A stretch of DNA of 64,000 bases, taken from NCBI GenBank assembly GCA_017451695.1, contig JAFTNW010000020.1, positions 54,720 through 118,719 of the forward strand, given 5' to 3'. Position numbers and translations under genes: made by a program. This document shows, in pieces, positions 54,387 to 62,064 of this stretch (position 1 is its first letter; each line of letters begins with the position of its first letter). Under the pieces are notes generated by a model. That model was not told the DNA's origin. It worked only from the letters and a program-made list of their open reading frames with translations, and did not search any database. The DNA comes from Bacteroidaceae bacterium (lineage in GTDB: Bacteria; Bacteroidota; Bacteroidia; Bacteroidales; Bacteroidaceae).

Positions 54387-55529
54387 ATGGATTTAGAAGA
54401 ACTACGCAAACAGATTGATGAGATTGATACCCAAATGTGCGACCTCTTTGCAAAACGCATGCAGGTGGTGAGCGAGGTTGGGCGTTACAAAAAAGAGAAT
54501 AACCTGCCCGTATATCACCCCTCGCGCGCACGCACCGTGTTGCACAACGTATCGCGCCGCCTCGGCCCCGAGTTCGAGGGCTATGGCCGCACCCTCTATC
54601 GCACAATATTCGACCTGAGCGAGTCCTACGAAACACGCATGCTTGCACAAGGCTCGGAATTCTACGACAAGATAAAATCCATAACCTCACTTCCTCCCCA
54701 GCCCTTCCCCAAGCGTGCATCGGTTGCCTGTGCCGGTTGCGAGGGCTCATACGCCCACTTGGCATCGGAACGCCTGTTCGACCTCCCCGATATCATGTAT
54801 ATGAATGGCTTTGAGGGGGTTTTCAAGGCTGTTTCAAGCGGCTTGTGCGAATATGGTGTTTTGCCCATTGAAAACTCGCTTGCAGGCTCGGTAAATGCCA
54901 TCTACGACCTCCTGTCCGCATATAACGTAGGTATCGTGCGCGGTGTGCGTTTGAAGGTCGATCATGCCTTGCTCGCCCTTCCGGGTGCAAAATTGTCCGA
55001 TATTCGCGAGATTTATTCACACCAGCAGGCCATAAGCCAATGCTCGGAATTCCTCTCCACTCTCAAAAATGTACGCGTGATTGCAATGGAGAACACCGCC
55101 GAGGCAGCCCGCATGGTGGCGCAGAGCGGCGACCGCACCAAGGCCTCGCTCTCATCGCGCCTTTGTGCCGAACTATACCAGATGCAGGTGCTTAAATCCT
55201 CGGCACAGAACCGCGACAACAACTACACCCGCTTCATCTGCATAGCCAAGGAGCCCAAAATCTATTCGGGTGCCGACCGCACAAGTGTCATGATAAACAT
55301 ACCCAACCGCCCCGGAACACTCTTCCGCATACTGTCGCGCTTCAATGCCACAGGTGTAAACCTTGTAAAGCTCGAGAGCCGTATGATTCCCGAACGTGAA
55401 TTTGAGTATCGTTTCTATTTCGACATAGAGGCATCGGTATATAGCACCGAATTCCTCTCGCTCATGTGCGAATTACACGATTGCGGCGAGCAGTTCAAAT
55501 ACTTTGGAACCTATGCCGAAATAATTTAA
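54387..55529 (+). CDS. pheA: Bifunctional chorismate mutase / prephenate dehydratase
   Basis: 380 residues in three parts: an AroQ-type chorismate mutase (1-85; LRKQIDEIDTQMCDLFAKRMQVVSEVGRYK), a prephenate dehydratase (about 105-285; VLPIENSLAGSVNAIYDLL and the catalytic NNYTRF), and a C-terminal ACT domain (about 290-375; NRPGTLFRILSRFNATGVNL...ESRM) for Phe feedback. It makes prephenate for TyrA and phenylpyruvate for Phe. Last gene of the tight aromatic cluster. Confidence 0.94.
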   Translation: MDLEELRKQIDEIDTQMCDLFAKRMQVVSEVGRYKKENNLPVYHPSRARTVLHNVSRRLGPEFEGYGRTLYRTIFDLSESYETRMLAQGSEFYDKIKSITSLPPQPFPKRASVACAGCEGSYAHLASERLFDLPDIMYMNGFEGVFKAVSSGLCEYGVLPIENSLAGSVNAIYDLLSAYNVGIVRGVRLKVDHALLALPGAKLSDIREIYSHQQAISQCSEFLSTLKNVRVIAMENTAEAARMVAQSGDRTKASLSSRLCAELYQMQVLKSSAQNRDNNYTRFICIAKEPKIYSGADRTSVMINIPNRPGTLFRILSRFNATGVNLVKLESRMIPEREFEYRFYFDIEASVYSTEFLSLMCELHDCGEQFKYFGTYAEII

Positions 55530-55565
55530 GTAATTATATAGAATTCTACACAAATAATAAAGATT

Positions 55566-55669
55566 TGTCATTCTCAGCGGAGTGAAGAATCTCAAATGGC
55601 GTTAATAAGAGATTTTTTCGGGCAAGCCCTCAACAACACGTCTCCTCCCATATGGTCGTCGAAATGACA
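55566..55669 (+). repeat. Dispersed palindromic repeat, best copy (104 bp)
   Basis: The ends are TGTCATT and AATGACA (inverted). Inside lies GAATCTC at 55587-55593 facing GAGATTTT from 55609, a hairpin followed by T6, so it may also end the pheA transcript. Partial relatives occur at 23155-23203, 23934-23960 and 35670-35684. No coding capacity. It looks like a miniature mobile or REP-type sequence. Confidence 0.6.
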
Positions 55670-55715
55670 ATCATGCGTAAATTTCTATATAACCACCATA
55701 ATTTAATTTCCGCCT

Positions 55716-56141
55716 ATGAAAATACTTGTAATAAACGGCCCCAACCTCAATCTGCTTGGCTTGCGCGAGCCCGCCCTCTATGGCGCGCGTAACTTTTCGG
55801 CATTGCAGGATTTCATTCGCTCCTCGGCAGCAGCGATAGGGGTTGAAGTGGAACTGTTTCAATCCAATCACGAGGGTGCTATAGTTGATAAGATACAAGC
55901 AGCCTATGGCCTCTTTGATGCCATACTCATAAACCCTGCGGCATACACCCACACCAGCGTAGCCATTTTGGATGCGTTGAAGGCGGTGGCCTTGCCCACA
56001 GTTGAGGTACACCTCACCGATATATCAACTCGCGAGGATTTCCGCCGTTTCTCCTTCGTCTCGCTCTATGCACAAAAGACCATTTGCGGCAAGGGGTTCG
56101 ATGGCTACAAAGAGGGGCTTGAGTATCTTAAATCGCTGTAA
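55716..56141 (+). CDS. aroQ: 3-dehydroquinate dehydratase, type II
   Basis: Third shikimate step. 141 residues, the usual size for the dodecameric type II enzyme. Motifs are GPNLNLLGLREPALYG, with the catalytic Tyr in the mobile loop, QSNHEGAIVD, NPAAYTHTSVAI and EVHLTDISTRE. It is separated from pheA by a 186-bp gap that holds a repeat, so it may have its own promoter. Confidence 0.95.
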   Translation: MKILVINGPNLNLLGLREPALYGARNFSALQDFIRSSAAAIGVEVELFQSNHEGAIVDKIQAAYGLFDAILINPAAYTHTSVAILDALKAVALPTVEVHLTDISTREDFRRFSFVSLYAQKTICGKGFDGYKEGLEYLKSL

Positions 56142-56157
56142 AGCACACTAATCATAG

Positions 56158-56200
56158 AATCACAAAAGAGTGCCGTTTTAGCGGTTGCTCTTTTGTGATT
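56158..56200 (+). terminator. Intrinsic terminator after aroQ
   Basis: A 13-bp stem (AATCACAAAAGAG with its complement at 56188-56200) encloses a loop with a further CCG/CGG pairing and is followed by an AT-rich tail. It lies 16 bp after the aroQ stop. Confidence 0.75.
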
Positions 56201-56213
56201 TATTATTTTAAGT

Positions 56214-56221
56214 TATCTTCG
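56214..56221 (+). promoter_or_regulatory. Promoter box of nnrDE
   Basis: TATCTTCG followed by C, the same -7 variant as at 6824, 17 bp before the ATG. Confidence 0.5.
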
Positions 56222-56238
56222 CACAAATCCTATTCAAC

Positions 56239-57756
56239 ATGAAAATCTTCCCCACAGCAGCCATTAAACGCATAGATGCCTATACAATAGAACACGAGCC
56301 CATTTCATCGCTCCTGCTCATGGAGCGTGCGGCGGCAGCCCTTGCCCGCGCCATCCTCGGCAAGTACAAGAACAGCCATTTTGCGGTTTTTGCAGGGCAG
56401 GGGAATAACGGCGGCGATGCGCTTGCCGTGGCACGCATGCTTGCCGTGGCAGGTCGCGAGGCTGCGGTGTGGCTCATCTCCCCCACCGATAAATTATCGC
56501 CCGACTGCGCCTCTAATTTGCAATCCTTGCAGGCAATGGCAGCCGGTGGTCTTTTCCCGCTATCACTGCACAGGGTAACCGATAGTTTTACCCCGCCATC
56601 GTTGCCTGCCGACACTGTTATTATAGACGGCCTCTTCGGCAGCGGGCTCACCCGCCCGGTAGAGGGGCTCTATGCAGCGGTCATAGATTACATAAACGGC
56701 CTGCCCAACGATGTGGTGGCAATAGATATCCCGTCGGGGCTTATGGGCGAGGATAACTCCTCCAACGGCACCGCCATAGTAAAAGCCACGGTTACATATA
56801 CCCTGCAATTCCCCAAGCTGTCGATGCTTTTTGCCGAGAATGCTCCTTATGTGGGCGATTTTCAAGTGCTTGATATATCGTTGAGCAAAGAGGCTATGGA
56901 TAACGAACCCACCCCGTATGGTATGATTATGCCTGCTGCCATGTCGTCGCTCCTTTCCAAGCGTGCGAAGCATGCTCATAAAGGTAATTTCGGGCGCGCC
57001 CTTCTCATTGCGGGCAGTGAGGGCATGGCGGGCGCCTCCGTTCTTGCGGCAAGGGGCGCACTGCGCTCGGGTGTGGGGCTGCTCACTGTGTGTGTGCCCC
57101 GCTGCAATAACGAGATTGTTCAGCGCAGCGTGCCCGAGGCCATGACCATTCCTTGCGCCTCAGAAACCCACATATCCACCCTTCCCGCAACCGATAAATA
57201 TTCGGCAGTGGCAGTGGGCCCCGGCTTGGGGCAAGCTCCCGCTACCGAGCAGGCATTGCTTGCGCTTATCGATACATGCACGGCACCGATGGTAGTGGAT
57301 GCCGATGCGCTCAATATCCTTGCACGCCACAAAGAGTACCTTGCCCGTTTACCGCAGGGCAGCATCCTCACCCCGCACATAGGCGAGTTTACCCGCCTTG
57401 CAGGCTCTTGCGGCAATTCATACACACGCTTGCAACGCGCCATGGCCATGGCACGCGAGAATAATATATGTATAGTTCTAAAAGGGGCTTATAGTGCGGT
57501 AGTAACTCCGCAGGGCGATGTCAGTTTTAATACCACGGGCAATGCAGGCATGGCAACAGGCGGTAGTGGCGACACCCTAACGGGTATTTTGCTCGCTCTC
57601 CTTGCACAAGGGATTCCCGCCCCCTCGGCCGCCCGTCTCGGTGTATATATTCATGGCTATGCCGGCGACATTGCCGCCGAAAAGATAGGTGAAACGGCTC
57701 TTATAGCAAGCGATATTATAGATGCTCTGCCCGTAGCATGGCGTGGGGTTTATTAA
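56239..57756 (+). CDS. Bifunctional NAD(P)H-hydrate epimerase / ADP-dependent dehydratase
   Basis: Repairs hydrated NADH and NADPH (NnrDE type). 505 residues: the N-terminal YjeF_N epimerase (about 1-215; GQGNNGGDALAVARML and IDGLFGSGLTRPV) and the C-terminal ribokinase-like YjeF_C dehydratase (about 225-505; HKGNFGRALLIAGSEGMAGA, VGPGLGQ, NAGMATGGSGDTLTGIL). Both halves are complete. The gene is flanked by a terminator upstream and a new promoter downstream, so it is probably transcribed alone. Confidence 0.94.
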   Translation: MKIFPTAAIKRIDAYTIEHEPISSLLLMERAAAALARAILGKYKNSHFAVFAGQGNNGGDALAVARMLAVAGREAAVWLISPTDKLSPDCASNLQSLQAMAAGGLFPLSLHRVTDSFTPPSLPADTVIIDGLFGSGLTRPVEGLYAAVIDYINGLPNDVVAIDIPSGLMGEDNSSNGTAIVKATVTYTLQFPKLSMLFAENAPYVGDFQVLDISLSKEAMDNEPTPYGMIMPAAMSSLLSKRAKHAHKGNFGRALLIAGSEGMAGASVLAARGALRSGVGLLTVCVPRCNNEIVQRSVPEAMTIPCASETHISTLPATDKYSAVAVGPGLGQAPATEQALLALIDTCTAPMVVDADALNILARHKEYLARLPQGSILTPHIGEFTRLAGSCGNSYTRLQRAMAMARENNICIVLKGAYSAVVTPQGDVSFNTTGNAGMATGGSGDTLTGILLALLAQGIPAPSAARLGVYIHGYAGDIAAEKIGETALIASDIIDALPVAWRGVY

Positions 57757-57795
57757 ATATTCAATCAAGCTTGATATTTTCCGTTCGTTTGTTTG

Positions 57796-57803
57796 TATAT
57801 TTG
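57796..57803 (+). promoter_or_regulatory. Promoter box of the CotH gene
   Basis: TATATTTG followed by C, a perfect TAnnTTTG box, 30 bp before the ATG. TTG at 57771-57773 is a possible -33 element at a 22-bp spacing. Confidence 0.58.
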
Positions 57804-57833
57804 CGCTATTGCGCGAAAATAGCCAAAACAACC

Positions 57834-59276
57834 ATGAAAAACATTATACGATTTGTCGCAATCATTATTTCCTTGTCGTGCCCCATTTGCTCGATGGCGG
57901 CCACAGAGGAGCCCTACGATACTCTGCGTACACTGAAAATTCCCCTTCTCACAATAACCACGGTTGACGGCGCTGAGCCTCAAGGGTTCCCCATATATCC
58001 ACCCGAGGGGTGCGTAGGCGTGGGCCTCACAGGTAACGAATATGTTCAGGGGCGTCTTGTTATAACATTGGGCGATTCCGTGCTATACGACAGTGGCGAG
58101 TATATGAATAACAAGTCGGGAATGCAAATAAGGCAGAGGGGCAATACAAGTGCGTTGTGGAACAAAAAACCATATAAGATAAACCTTGCAAAAAAGGCCG
58201 ACCTGCTCTTTCGTGAAGATGAAAAATACCGGGACAAAGATTGGATACTGTTGCGCGAGGGGCTAACCATGAATGTCCCCGTAGGCTTCAAAGTGTCCGA
58301 GCTTGTGGGGCAGCGGTGGACACCGCAGTACTCCTATGTGAATTTAATCATAAACAACGATTATAAAGGATGTTATATACTCACAGAGGCAATAGGAGTG
58401 GAGGAGGGCCGCTGCAATATTGCCAATACCGGCTTTATCATAGAGGATGATGCCTATTGGTGGAACGAAACGGTGAGTTTTCAAGGCAATCTGCTCCCCC
58501 CGCAAATGGGTTATACATTCAAAAGCCCCGCTCCCGACGATATCACAACCCCCACCTACAACCGTATAAAAAACTATATATTGGAGGTTGAAAATGCGTT
58601 GCCCAACGAAGAACAGATTTACGATTATATCGATACACGCTCATTTGCAGCATGGCTTCTGGGGCACGATATTCTTGGAACACTCGATGCCGCAGGCTCC
58701 AACAGGTATCTTGTGAAGCATGATTACATTGTGGGCAACCCCACATCAACCCTGCTCGAGATGGGGCCATTGTGGGATTTTGACGATTCGTACAAGCGCG
58801 AGGGTATGTGGTCGCAGCAGCATAGTGGCAACTATAAATTTTATTACAAATATCTGCTCGATGATAGCAAATTCACCGATGAATACAAGGATATTTGGTA
58901 CAATATAAGCTCAACGCTTTACAGCGACATGGTTGATTTTTGCAGTAATTTTCGCGACTCCATAGGAACCGATATCGATATAAGCCGCCAATTGGACGAT
59001 AAGCGATGGGGCCGTGTCGTACCCACAAAAACAGTAGATGAGGATGTGGAATTTGTGTCAGCATGGTTCGGCAGCCGTGTTACATGGATAAACAACGAGA
59101 TACACACGGTAACGGGTGTGGATGATATTGTTGTGGAAGAAAACATCTCCAAGCATACCACCGATGTCTATCTGCTCAACGGATTTTTATATATGAACAA
59201 TGCAACCCCGGAACAGCTTGAACAGCTGCCCGCAGGAATTTATATTGCAGGTGGCAGAAAACTTGTTATCAAGTAA
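57834..59276 (+). CDS. CotH-family protein kinase-like, exported
   Basis: 480 residues from the ATG at 57834; the frame is open upstream into nnrDE. A signal peptide (IRFVAIIISLSCPICSMAA) is followed by the CotH domain: MQIRQRGNTSALWNKKPYKINL near 95-116, DWILLREG, a long helical middle and the metal-binding LWDFDDSYKREG near 310. CotH proteins are secreted atypical kinases. The C terminus (VYLLNGFLYMN...LPAGIYIAGGRKLVIK) resembles the short tails on many secreted Bacteroidales proteins. It converges on the LRR kinase gene with an 85-bp gap. Confidence 0.85.
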   Translation: MKNIIRFVAIIISLSCPICSMAATEEPYDTLRTLKIPLLTITTVDGAEPQGFPIYPPEGCVGVGLTGNEYVQGRLVITLGDSVLYDSGEYMNNKSGMQIRQRGNTSALWNKKPYKINLAKKADLLFREDEKYRDKDWILLREGLTMNVPVGFKVSELVGQRWTPQYSYVNLIINNDYKGCYILTEAIGVEEGRCNIANTGFIIEDDAYWWNETVSFQGNLLPPQMGYTFKSPAPDDITTPTYNRIKNYILEVENALPNEEQIYDYIDTRSFAAWLLGHDILGTLDAAGSNRYLVKHDYIVGNPTSTLLEMGPLWDFDDSYKREGMWSQQHSGNYKFYYKYLLDDSKFTDEYKDIWYNISSTLYSDMVDFCSNFRDSIGTDIDISRQLDDKRWGRVVPTKTVDEDVEFVSAWFGSRVTWINNEIHTVTGVDDIVVEENISKHTTDVYLLNGFLYMNNATPEQLEQLPAGIYIAGGRKLVIK

Positions 59277-59361
59277 AAACAAAGCATTGAAGATTGCTCC
59301 AAGTTATCACTTGTGTCGTGGGGTATCTGCAGGGTAGGGGCGAATTTGGCTTACAGCCCAT

Positions 59362-61257
59362 TTACATATCCATCTCCACAATCTTTGCAAAATTGTTCCA
59401 GCCAAGTGTGTTTTCATACGTACTCTTTGCACCGCGCGGAACATACAGCACACACTCCTTGCCAATATTTTCGAAACAGCCGCTGCCTGTGGCAGTGAGC
59501 CTGTCGGCAGGTATGCGCGAAACCACCTTTTGCAAATTGCTGCAATCCTTGAAAGCATACGCAGCAAGTTCCCTCACTCCGTTGCCTATGGTTACAGCTT
59601 GCAGGCTTTTGCTGTTAGTGAAAGCCTCTGCCCCTATGAATGTTACGCTGTCGGGGATTATAATCTCCTGCAGGCCGCACACACCAAAAGCCTTTTCTTC
59701 TATGCGGGTGAGCCCCTCGGGTAGCTTTACACTATGCATATTCGTGCAATAGAAGAAACAGTAAGGCCCTATGCCGGTAATGCCATCGGGTATGTGAATG
59801 GTGCTGAATCTGCCGGTGTAGAATGCTCCATCTCCCAGTGTAGTTATGTGATCGGGTATTACAAAGCTGTCCTCGGGCCACAAAGCGAAGGCATAGGGGC
59901 CTATGGCGGTTACATCGTGGGGTATAACGGTGTTCTTGCAGGTGGCCACAATGGTGTTTGTTGCGGTCTCTATTATGGCGTTGCAGCCATAGCGGCTGTC
60001 GTATGTGGGGTTCGCTTCATCTACTGTAAAGCCATCAATTGAGGCGTGCCCTATGTAGTTCCACCCATCTATCTCCTTTACCGTTTTGGGAATGTATATT
60101 GTGCCTGTAATGCGGCAGGCGCCAAACGCATTCTCTTTTATGGTTTCCAGCCCCTCCGGCAGTATCACACTTGTAGTTTCGGGGTTGTCAAATGCATACA
60201 TCCCAATAGCAGTAACGCGGAATGTACGCCCGCGGTAGGTAACCTTGGGTGGAATCACTATGGTTCCGTCGTTGTATTCGCATTCGTACTCCTCGTGATA
60301 ATTGCCTTTGTAAGTAACCTCTACCGTGCGTGCATCAATATCTGTTATCTGGTAGTGTATGCCGTTTACCTCAAATTTATATGCAATTTCCCCTGTTTCC
60401 CACGCTATGTAGTTGTCTATCGCGCGGTAAAGCTCAAATGCACCAAATGCAATGGCTATGGTGGCAGCAGTTGCAATGAGCATAGTAATTGCGCGTTTGC
60501 TTCTGCCTGATTGCAGAATATCAATAATCTCCTCCACGCTTTGGTAGCGTTTCTCCTTTTGTTGTTGCAGGCAACGCTTTTTTATTTTATCGGCAAATGA
60601 GGGGAGTTTCCCCTTCTGTTGATCCTCTATAAATTGCAATATGCTGCCTATGGCATATATATCGGTGCGTGCATCTATCTCCTTAATATCGCCAAGTGTG
60701 GTTTCGGGAGCTCTGAATTTTGCAGTGTATCCCGGGGTGTTGTCGTTGTAATTGCTCAGGCAGAACCCCAAATCGATAAGTTTAAGTTCGTTGCTTGTTT
60801 GCTGTATGATTATGTTGCTTGGGGTTATGTCCATGTGTACGACATTCTCACGGTGCAGGGCTTTCAGGGCCTCGCACAGCTGCAACAGAAATTTGCGCAG
60901 ATTCTCTTGCTTCAAGAAATAACTCGGCTCCCTTGCCACTTTTTCGTTCAGCGTGTAGCCTGTGATATACTCCATGAGGATACAGAGCCCATGCGCATCC
61001 TCCCTTAAATCCATGTATTTTACCACATACGGGTTTTGTATGTTGCGGCCGGTGTGAAACTCCTTTATAAAGGCATCGCGGTAGCGCTTGTCGTGTTGCA
61101 GTTCGGGGCGCAGCTGTTTCATAAAATAGAAACGCCCCTCTATGCATATCTTATATGCAATGGATGTTGAGCCACTGTCGTCGAGCAGCTCAATATCGCT
61201 AACATTGTCTATATATAAAAAATCGGAATTTGTAGAATTATCCACGTTCACAGCCAT
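59362..61257 (-). CDS. Membrane Ser/Thr kinase fused to BspA-type leucine-rich repeats
   Basis: 631 residues. Residues about 15-250 form a Hanks-type kinase: Lys47 (FYFMKQL), Glu66 (FIKEFHTGRN), catalytic loop HMDITPSN (His141, Asp143, Asn148), DLG at 162-164 in place of DFG, APE at 183-185, and DIYAIG. Residues 257-274 are a TM helix after a basic patch (SGRSKR). Residues about 300-631 are 23-residue BspA/LRR_5 repeats (for example IPDGITGIGPYCFFYC). By the positive-inside rule the kinase is cytoplasmic and the LRRs face the periplasm. The gene overlaps the preceding regulator by one base. Substrates and ligand are unknown; HMD and DLG could weaken activity but keep the key residues. Confidence 0.9.
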   Translation of the reverse strand: MAVNVDNSTNSDFLYIDNVSDIELLDDSGSTSIAYKICIEGRFYFMKQLRPELQHDKRYRDAFIKEFHTGRNIQNPYVVKYMDLREDAHGLCILMEYITGYTLNEKVAREPSYFLKQENLRKFLLQLCEALKALHRENVVHMDITPSNIIIQQTSNELKLIDLGFCLSNYNDNTPGYTAKFRAPETTLGDIKEIDARTDIYAIGSILQFIEDQQKGKLPSFADKIKKRCLQQQKEKRYQSVEEIIDILQSGRSKRAITMLIATAATIAIAFGAFELYRAIDNYIAWETGEIAYKFEVNGIHYQITDIDARTVEVTYKGNYHEEYECEYNDGTIVIPPKVTYRGRTFRVTAIGMYAFDNPETTSVILPEGLETIKENAFGACRITGTIYIPKTVKEIDGWNYIGHASIDGFTVDEANPTYDSRYGCNAIIETATNTIVATCKNTVIPHDVTAIGPYAFALWPEDSFVIPDHITTLGDGAFYTGRFSTIHIPDGITGIGPYCFFYCTNMHSVKLPEGLTRIEEKAFGVCGLQEIIIPDSVTFIGAEAFTNSKSLQAVTIGNGVRELAAYAFKDCSNLQKVVSRIPADRLTATGSGCFENIGKECVLYVPRGAKSTYENTLGWNNFAKIVEMDM

Positions 61258-61835
61258 TATAGAAGTTGGAATTTTACACCACCTTTTTTACCACAGATAT
61301 AGTTTACCGGCTCCCCATTGTTGTGAATGAGGTTCGATAGCAACAACGGAGAATTTTCAATTATTCGTTCACAAATGAAGGTATCATCCTTGCACAGCTT
61401 GCTGTTAATGCTCTCCACCACCTTGAACATGCATAGCCCTATGTATTGTATCGTTAAACAACGGCCGGGGTTCCACATGAGCCTCAATCTGTCCCCTTTT
61501 AACAACGACCTTGTTTGCAGGCTGTTGTTGTGCAGAAAGGCGCTCTCGCACTCCGCATTCGTGCAGTGCAGTTTGCAGAATGTCTCAAAATCGGGGTAGC
61601 CCACATATTGTGCAAATATGTTCAGCGTGTTTATTCGTGGCCTTTGCTCCTCCTTTTCCACCAAGTATCCCCAGAATCGTTTGATGGTTGTGGGCGATAT
61701 CATCTGCTTGGTGTTTTCGAATATGTTTGTTGCGAGAGCATCAAAATCTCGCGGAGTGCGCACCTTGTAGCCAATGATGTTTTCTATGCACTCTTTCAGA
61801 TATTCAGTGAATGTTTCTGTAGTGGTATCGTTCAT
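61257..61835 (-). CDS. Putative DNA-binding regulator (Bacteroidetes-specific)
   Basis: 192 residues. The N-terminal 95 (TPRDFDALATNIFENTKQ, ISPTTIKRFWGYLVEKEE, INTLNIFAQYVGYPDFETFCK) match a helix-rich pattern I recognise from regulators limited to this phylum, where TIKRFWGY looks like a recognition helix. The C-terminal part (about 105-192) is predicted mostly beta (GDRLRLMWNPGRCLTIQYIG) with a GKKGGVKFQLL end. Its stop overlaps the kinase start (TAATG), so the two proteins are made together. It may be the kinase substrate or may sense its state; that is inference. Confidence 0.68.
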   Translation of the reverse strand: MNDTTTETFTEYLKECIENIIGYKVRTPRDFDALATNIFENTKQMISPTTIKRFWGYLVEKEEQRPRINTLNIFAQYVGYPDFETFCKLHCTNAECESAFLHNNSLQTRSLLKGDRLRLMWNPGRCLTIQYIGLCMFKVVESINSKLCKDDTFICERIIENSPLLLSNLIHNNGEPVNYICGKKGGVKFQLL

Positions 61836-61864
61836 TTACTTGTGCTGTGTCTTTGTTTTGCATG

Positions 61865-61872
61865 CGAAGATA
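61865..61872 (-). promoter_or_regulatory. Promoter box of the regulator-kinase operon
   Basis: TATCTTCG followed by C on the minus strand, 29 bp before the regulator ATG. This is the third such variant box in the window. Confidence 0.5.
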
Positions 61873-61921
61873 GCAAATTAAATTATAAAAATTTCACTAT
61901 ATCTGTTTGCAAGGGTTAAAA

Positions 61922-61939
61922 GGACCAAAATGGACCAAA
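61922..61939. promoter_or_regulatory. Direct repeat, possible operator
   Basis: GGACCAAA occurs twice with a 10-bp period (61922-61929 and 61932-61939) in the 229-bp gap between the divergent regulator-kinase and LRR genes. The phasing puts both on one face of the helix, about 50 bp upstream of the minus-strand promoter box. It is a candidate site for the adjacent regulator. The rest of the gap is AT-rich and shows nothing else clear. Confidence 0.5.
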
Positions 61940-62064
61940 TGCTAGCGGAGTAAAATGTTTTAATTTGCAAAAATTATGCTTAAATTCAATAAAGGTATGG
62001 GTGCTATGAAACATTTGCCCCGCATATAATTAAGAATCATTAAATAATATCTAAAATAATAATT

